Source: an uncultured Eubacteriales bacterium (GTDB taxonomy: Bacteria; Bacillota; Clostridia; Christensenellales; Aristaeellaceae). From it: a stretch of DNA of 10,646 nucleotides. The notes beneath the pieces were generated by a model, which ran no database searches, had not been told where the DNA came from, and saw only the letters and a list, made by a program, of their open reading frames with translations. The stretch lies in the NCBI GenBank assembly GCA_900548145.1, contig URJB01000063.1, positions 1 to 10,646 of the forward strand, in the 5' to 3' direction. The first letter of the stretch is position 1, and every line of letters begins with the position of its first letter. Below, in pieces: positions 7,975 to 10,646 of this stretch. A program made the translations under genes and the position numbers.

Positions 7975-8027
7975 AAAAAACCGTCCTGTTTTCCCGGATT
8001 TTTCCGAAGAAATCAGAACGGCTTTTT
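7975..8027 (-). terminator. Terminator of the small membrane-protein gene
   Basis: On the minus strand, positions 8027-8014 pair with 7988-7975 over 14 consecutive base pairs, two of them G-U, giving CAGGACGG followed by TTTTTT. The 25-nt loop contains a minor internal hairpin. The G-U pairs become A-C mismatches on the plus strand, so the structure is built for minus-strand RNA. It lies about 25 nt after the stop codon of the 74-residue protein. Confidence 0.8.
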
Positions 8028-8051
8028 CAACGTTCGTCTATATTTCCGCTT

Positions 8052-8276
8052 TTATTTCTCTTTCCGAAAATACTCTACGCCCAGAATCACCAATCCCAAA
8101 GTCAACGCCATCAGGGACGCGGCCAGCGGTATGGCGACCCCCAATTCTTTGGCCGACGCCCAAAACCGGCTTCCATACCAGTCCATGACCAAATTCAGCT
8201 GCACATAAACGCTGATGGCAATAGCCCATAGGGAACTGACCAGCGTCAATACGCTGCCGATCAGCACCTTCTTCAT
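8052..8276 (-). CDS. Small two-helix membrane protein, function unknown
   Basis: This gene encodes a 74-residue protein I do not recognise. It begins MKK and then has a hydrophobic segment (about 4-27), a short polar and aromatic-containing linker (NLVMDWYGSRFWASAKE, about 28-44) and a second hydrophobic segment (about 46-68). It ends in the charged tail EYFRKEK. This predicts a hairpin in the cytoplasmic membrane with both ends inside. Start ATG 8276 is preceded by AGGAGG at ideal spacing. A 22-codon upstream extension exists but would begin at the -35 region of the promoter, so it is excluded. The gene has its own near-consensus promoter (8310-8338) and its own terminator (7975-8027), so it is a monocistronic unit between rny and the carbohydrate operon. 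That clean, complete unit makes it a real gene despite its size. Confidence 0.8.
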   Translation of the reverse strand: MKKVLIGSVLTLVSSLWAIAISVYVQLNLVMDWYGSRFWASAKELGVAIPLAASLMALTLGLVILGVEYFRKEK

Positions 8277-8309
8277 CCTATTCTCCTCCTTGCTCTTTCC
8301 TTGCCGCTT

Positions 8310-8338
8310 ATCATATTCTCTTTTCCCCGGCGTGTCAA
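8310..8338 (-). promoter_or_regulatory. Strong promoter of the small membrane-protein gene
   Basis: On the minus strand a perfect -35 TTGACA (8338-8333) and TATGAT (8315-8310, five of six) are separated by exactly 17 bp. Transcription would start near 8303, leaving about 26 nt of leader, much of it the ribosome binding region. The promoter sits about 20 bp beyond the end of the rny terminator. Confidence 0.8.
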
Positions 8339-8357
8339 TCACGCTCCTTCCCCATAG

Positions 8358-8396
8358 AAAAAGGCCAGCACGAACTTCCGTTCATGCTGACCTTTT
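8358..8396 (-). terminator. Intrinsic terminator of rny
   Basis: On the minus strand AAAAGGTCAGCATGAAC (8396-8380) pairs with GTTCGTGCTGGCCTTTT (8375 down to about 8359) around a GGAA tetraloop, continuing into a T-run. Two pairs are G-U in the minus-strand RNA and would be A-C mismatches on the plus strand, which fixes the direction. It ends the rny transcript about 150 nt after the stop codon, leaving an unusually long structured 3' UTR. Confidence 0.85.
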
Positions 8397-8400
8397 CTAT

Positions 8401-8543
8401 ACAAACATCGGGAATCTGCACCAGACCCGCAAGCCGCGAGGCCCGTCGCCAAGCGGCGGCAACTCCACAGCCAAGCCACTTTCCCTCGAGCGTTCCCGCG
8501 CCCAAAGGGCGCGCAGTCCGGGGTGCAGGGGCACTGCCCCTGC
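8401..8543. repeat. Hairpin-rich 3' UTR of rny, possible dispersed repeat
   Basis: Several strong inverted repeats lie between the rny stop codon and its terminator. GCAGGGG (8525-8531) and CCCCTGC (8537-8543) are part of a perfect 19-nt palindrome that overlaps the TAG stop codon of rny. CGCGCCC (8497-8503) pairs with GGGCGCG (8507-8513) around AAA. GTCGCC (8445-8450) pairs with GGCGGC (8455-8460). No gene is visible. The dense GC palindromes resemble in style the cluster at 1-175 but share no clear sequence with it. This may be an inserted palindromic repeat or an mRNA 3'-end stabiliser. Confidence 0.45.
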
Positions 8544-10084
8544 TATTTGGCAAATTCGGTGCTGCGGGTCTCGCGGATGACGTTGACGCGGATCTGTCCG
8601 GGATATTCCATTTCCTTCTCAATGCGCTTGGCCACTTCCTTGGCCAACACCTTCGTACCCTCGTCGGTGATGTCCTCGGGCTTGACCATGATGCGCACCT
8701 CGCGGCCGGACTGGATAGCAAAGCACTTTTCCACACCCTGGAACGAATTGGCGATCTCTTCCAGCTTCTCCAGACGCTTGATGTAGTTCTCCAGAGACTC
8801 GCGGCGAGCGCCGGGCCGAGCCGCGGAAATCGCGTCCGCCGCCTGTACCAGCACCGCTTCCACGGTCTGGGGCTCTACGTCGTTGTGGTGTGCCAGAATG
8901 GCATGGATCACGTCGGGGCTCTCGTGATACTTCCGGGCCAGTTCAGCGCCCAGCGTCACGTGCGTGCCCTCGGCTTCGTGGTCGACGGCCTTGCCGATGT
9001 CGTGCAGCAGACCGGCGCGCTTGGCCAGTGCCACGTCCGCGCCCAGTTCCGCGGCCATCATGCCCGCCAGATGGCTGACCTCAATGGAGTGTTTCAGCAC
9101 GTTCTGGCCATAACTGGTGCGGTACTTCAACCGGCCCAGCAGCTTGACCAGCTCGTGATGAATGCCGTGCTGATGGGTCTCGAAGACCGCCTGTTCGCCC
9201 GCCTCGCGGATCTGATTGTCCACTTCCTTGCGGGCCTTTTCCACCATTTCCTCAATGCGGGCGGGATGGATGCGGCCGTCCATGATCAGGCGCTCCACGG
9301 CGATGCGGGCGATCTCGCGCCGCACCGGGTCAAACGCGCTGACGATGACCGCCTCGGGGGTGTCGTCGATGATGAGGTCGACGCCGGTAGCCGTCTCAAG
9401 AGCGCGGATGTTCCGGCCCTCGCGGCCGATGATGCGGCCCTTCATGTCGTCGTTGGGCAGGTTGATGACGCTGACGGTGCTTTCCGCCACGTGGTCGGCG
9501 GCGCACTTCTGAATGGCCAGCGCGATAATGTTCCGCGCCTTCTTTTCGCCTTCTTCCCGGGCCCGGGTCTCAATGTCCCGAACCATGGCGGCGGCGTCGT
9601 GATACGCGTCCTTCTGCACCCGCTGGATCAGCATCTGACAGGCCTCGTCCTGCGTCATGCCCGCAATGCGCTCCAACTCCTGCAGCTGCTTGTTCTTGCC
9701 TTCTTCCAGCTGATCCGCTTCCTTCTGCAGATCGGCGGCGCGCTGGGTCAGCGCTTCCTCCCGCTTTTCCAGACCGTCCTGTTTCTTGTCGAGGGTCTCC
9801 TCCCGCTGCAGGATGCGGCGCTCACTGCGCTGCACCTCCGCCCGGCGGTCCTTGCACTCCCGATCCAGCTCGGTCTTCAGGCGAAGCACTTCTTCCTTGG
9901 CTTCCAAAATGGTCTCTTTTTTCTTTTCATCTGCCTTGCGCTGCGCGTCTTCCAGCAAATTCTTGGCGTACTGTTCCGTGCGGCCGATCTTCTTTTCGCT
10001 GGCCTGCTTGCGGTACAGATAGCCGCCCGCCGCGCCTGCCGCGCCGACCAGCAGCGCAATGACGATTCCCAAAAATACAGGCAT
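8543..10084 (-). CDS. rny: Ribonuclease Y
   Basis: RNase Y is the membrane-anchored endoribonuclease that starts mRNA decay and processing in many Bacillota. The 513-residue protein is close to the family's usual length. It has an N-terminal transmembrane helix (about 4-24), a long charged coiled coil (about 30-185), a KH RNA-binding domain with GRIIGREGRN (216-225), and an HD hydrolase domain. HD-domain landmarks are His332, the HD pair His361-Asp362 in LLHDIGKAVDHE, AHHND (398-402) and Asp417 in AADAISAARPGAR. These are the expected metal-binding and catalytic residues. I chose ATG 10084 because AAAGGAG precedes it and the anchor helix begins at once. The frame stays open 78 codons upstream, but that part reads through a terminator hairpin and has no family similarity. 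It has a long 5' leader and its own terminator at 8358-8396. The usual downstream partner ymdB is absent. Confidence 0.97.
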   Translation of the reverse strand: MPVFLGIVIALLVGAAGAAGGYLYRKQASEKKIGRTEQYAKNLLEDAQRKADEKKKETILEAKEEVLRLKTELDRECKDRRAEVQRSERRILQREETLDKKQDGLEKREEALTQRAADLQKEADQLEEGKNKQLQELERIAGMTQDEACQMLIQRVQKDAYHDAAAMVRDIETRAREEGEKKARNIIALAIQKCAADHVAESTVSVINLPNDDMKGRIIGREGRNIRALETATGVDLIIDDTPEAVIVSAFDPVRREIARIAVERLIMDGRIHPARIEEMVEKARKEVDNQIREAGEQAVFETHQHGIHHELVKLLGRLKYRTSYGQNVLKHSIEVSHLAGMMAAELGADVALAKRAGLLHDIGKAVDHEAEGTHVTLGAELARKYHESPDVIHAILAHHNDVEPQTVEAVLVQAADAISAARPGARRESLENYIKRLEKLEEIANSFQGVEKCFAIQSGREVRIMVKPEDITDEGTKVLAKEVAKRIEKEMEYPGQIRVNVIRETRSTEFAK

Positions 10085-10208
10085 TGGTTGCACTCCTTTC
10101 TCTCTGTCAGTTTTCCGTTCAATGTCAATTTTCACCCGGGGATGCGGCCTTCCGCCGCGGCTTTTCTTCCGTGCAGTGCTTTTCTGGTTCGCCCTTTTCA
10201 GGGCAAAC

Positions 10209-10246
10209 AAAAAAGCCGGGGAGCAAAAAAATGCCCCGTCGGCTTT
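10209..10246 (-). terminator. Intrinsic terminator within the rny leader
   Basis: On the minus strand AAAGCCG (10246-10240) pairs with CGGCTTT (10218-10212). Inside this, GGG/CCC and GCA/TGC pairs extend the stem past small bulges, around a T-rich loop. The stem runs into six Ts (10214-10209). The plus-strand T-tail is broken (TTTCTGCTG), so the minus direction is favoured. It lies about 125 nt before the rny start codon and about 280-320 nt after the consensus promoter. It therefore either terminates an upstream RNA or attenuates rny. Confidence 0.75.
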
Positions 10247-10397
10247 CTGCTGCTTTGTATTGCAAAACATTGCAAACAATGAGCTTATCCTGCGGCGAAT
10301 CCCGGTTTGCTTTTGCAAACCCGGCGGCCCATCCGCATTCCAAACTCAAAGCATATACTCAAGAAACGTTCCCGGACGCTTCTGCGCCCCGAAACCT

Positions 10398-10449
10398 CTC
10401 CATACGAACAACCGACGTCCTCTTCCGCCGCTCCAATAACGAACCGACG
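10398..10449 (-). repeat. Imperfect direct repeat pair in the rny leader
   Basis: Two 19-20 nt segments, 10398-10417 and 10431-10449, share a CTCCA beginning and an ACCGACG end with a small internal shift (plus-strand reading). Their starts are 33 bp apart. They lie inside the predicted leader transcript and could be alternative RNA-pairing segments or a protein-binding pair. Two copies this short may also be chance. Confidence 0.35.
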
Positions 10450-10533
10450 CGGGAAAAAGCCAGTCACCAACGTATATCCGAAAACAGCCGGGTTCCTGTG
10501 CCTGCACAGGCTCTCCCATTCAGCCGACACTTT

Positions 10534-10562
10534 ATTATAGCCCCGGCAGGACATACTGTCAA
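10534..10562 (-). promoter_or_regulatory. Perfect consensus promoter upstream of rny
   Basis: On the minus strand TTGACA (10562-10557) and TATAAT (10539-10534) match the sigma-A consensus at all twelve positions with the optimal 17-bp spacer. The expected start is G10528 or T10527. Perfect promoters are more typical of stable RNA genes, or of genes held down by a downstream attenuator, than of an ordinary housekeeping mRNA. No other convincing promoter was found between it and the rny start codon. Confidence 0.88.
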
Positions 10563-10646
10563 GCGCCGGCAAAGCCGTGAAGACCCGCGAACTGTAGGAC
10601 TACAATACATCTTGGACAAACGCAAAAAAGGAAAGAGAGATAGAGT

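Larger units (their letters stand above)
10085..10528 (-). promoter_or_regulatory. Long structured rny leader, possible attenuator or upstream small RNA
   Basis: From a predicted start at about 10528 the transcript runs some 440 nt to the rny start codon. Hairpins on the minus-strand RNA include GGACGC-region stem 10389-10384 with 10379-10374 (one G-U), a 7-bp stem 10321-10315 with 10310-10304 around AAAA, a 5-bp stem 10281-10277 with 10272-10268, the terminator at 10209-10246, and an 8-bp stem 10207-10200 with 10195-10188 closed by a GAAA tetraloop (one G-U). The first bases, GTCGGCT (10528-10522), are complementary to AGCCGAC (10244-10238) in the 5' arm of the terminator. Pairing the two would break the terminator. 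I checked by eye for T-box, THF, TPP, SAM, c-di-GMP, RNase P, SRP, tmRNA and 6S hallmarks and saw none. Either this is a regulatory leader of rny, or it is a separate stable RNA of about 320 nt. Confidence 0.55.

Noticed and set aside
10115..10120. Second TTGACA close to the rny start as an alternative promoter
   Set aside because: At a spacing of 16-18 bp the sequence is AGAGAG-like, with no -10 box, so it is not a usable sigma-A promoter.
8384..10282. 632-codon plus-strand ORF opposite rny
   Set aside because: Antisense shadow of rny, which is unambiguous from its KH and HD motifs. It also reads through two terminator structures.
10346..10519. Possible 57-codon upstream ORF in the rny leader (minus strand)
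   Set aside because: It starts about 9 nt after the predicted transcription start with no Shine-Dalgarno and has arginine/glycine-rich, non-family sequence. Chance opening is plausible, although a leader peptide cannot be fully excluded.
10357..10528. Known stable RNAs (RNase P RNA, tmRNA, SRP RNA, 6S RNA) upstream of rny
   Set aside because: The conserved cores I know (for example GAGGAAAGTCC of RNase P or the GGAAGCAGC loop of SRP RNA) are absent on either strand. A covariance search would be decisive.
10285..10572. 95-codon minus-strand ORF at the right end
   Set aside because: Its start lies upstream of the consensus promoter, so the start codon would not be on the transcript. There is no ribosome binding site and no similarity.

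Overview
The window reads as a chromosomal segment of a GC-rich, low-to-mid-complexity Gram-positive bacterium, most likely a gut-type Clostridia/Bacillota. The evidence is an RNase Y gene, a cdsA-dxr-rseP cluster, strong AGGAG-type ribosome binding sites and near-consensus sigma-A promoters with 17-bp spacers. The species cannot be named from the sequence alone. No mobile element, tRNA, rRNA or CRISPR array was found.

Layout. Positions 1-450 hold no convincing gene: first a cluster of strong GC-rich hairpins (about 1-175), then about 270 bp with only an unconvincing reverse-strand ORF. A promoter at 453-481 then drives a plus-strand housekeeping operon: cdsA (CDP-diacylglycerol synthesis), dxr (second step of the MEP isoprenoid pathway) and rseP (site-2 membrane protease). 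This is the usual Bacillota envelope cluster, but uppS is not directly upstream of cdsA. The operon ends at a hairpin terminator (3769-3800) shared with a converging minus-strand operon.

The minus-strand operon is transcribed from about 7938 down to 3808. It encodes a DUF5107-like protein (beta-sandwich plus TPR-like helical tail) and, 36 bp downstream, a three-domain TIM-barrel protein resembling a glycoside hydrolase. Neither has a signal peptide, so both should act in the cytoplasm. Together they look like a small carbohydrate-processing unit of unknown substrate, with no transporter or regulator in the window. Upstream lies a 74-residue two-helix membrane protein with its own strong promoter and terminator. 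Upstream of that is rny (RNase Y), which has a hairpin-rich 3' UTR and its own terminator.

The most interesting part is the rny 5' region. A perfect consensus promoter (TTGACA, 17 bp, TATAAT) at 10534-10562 starts a leader of about 440 nt. The leader contains several hairpins whose G-U pairs favour the minus-strand RNA, and an intrinsic terminator (10209-10246) about 125 nt before the rny start codon. The first bases of the transcript are complementary to the 5' arm of that terminator. This layout fits either a transcription-attenuating leader (riboswitch-like, or autoregulation of RNase Y) or a stable RNA of about 320 nt encoded upstream of rny. I do not recognise it as a known RNA family.
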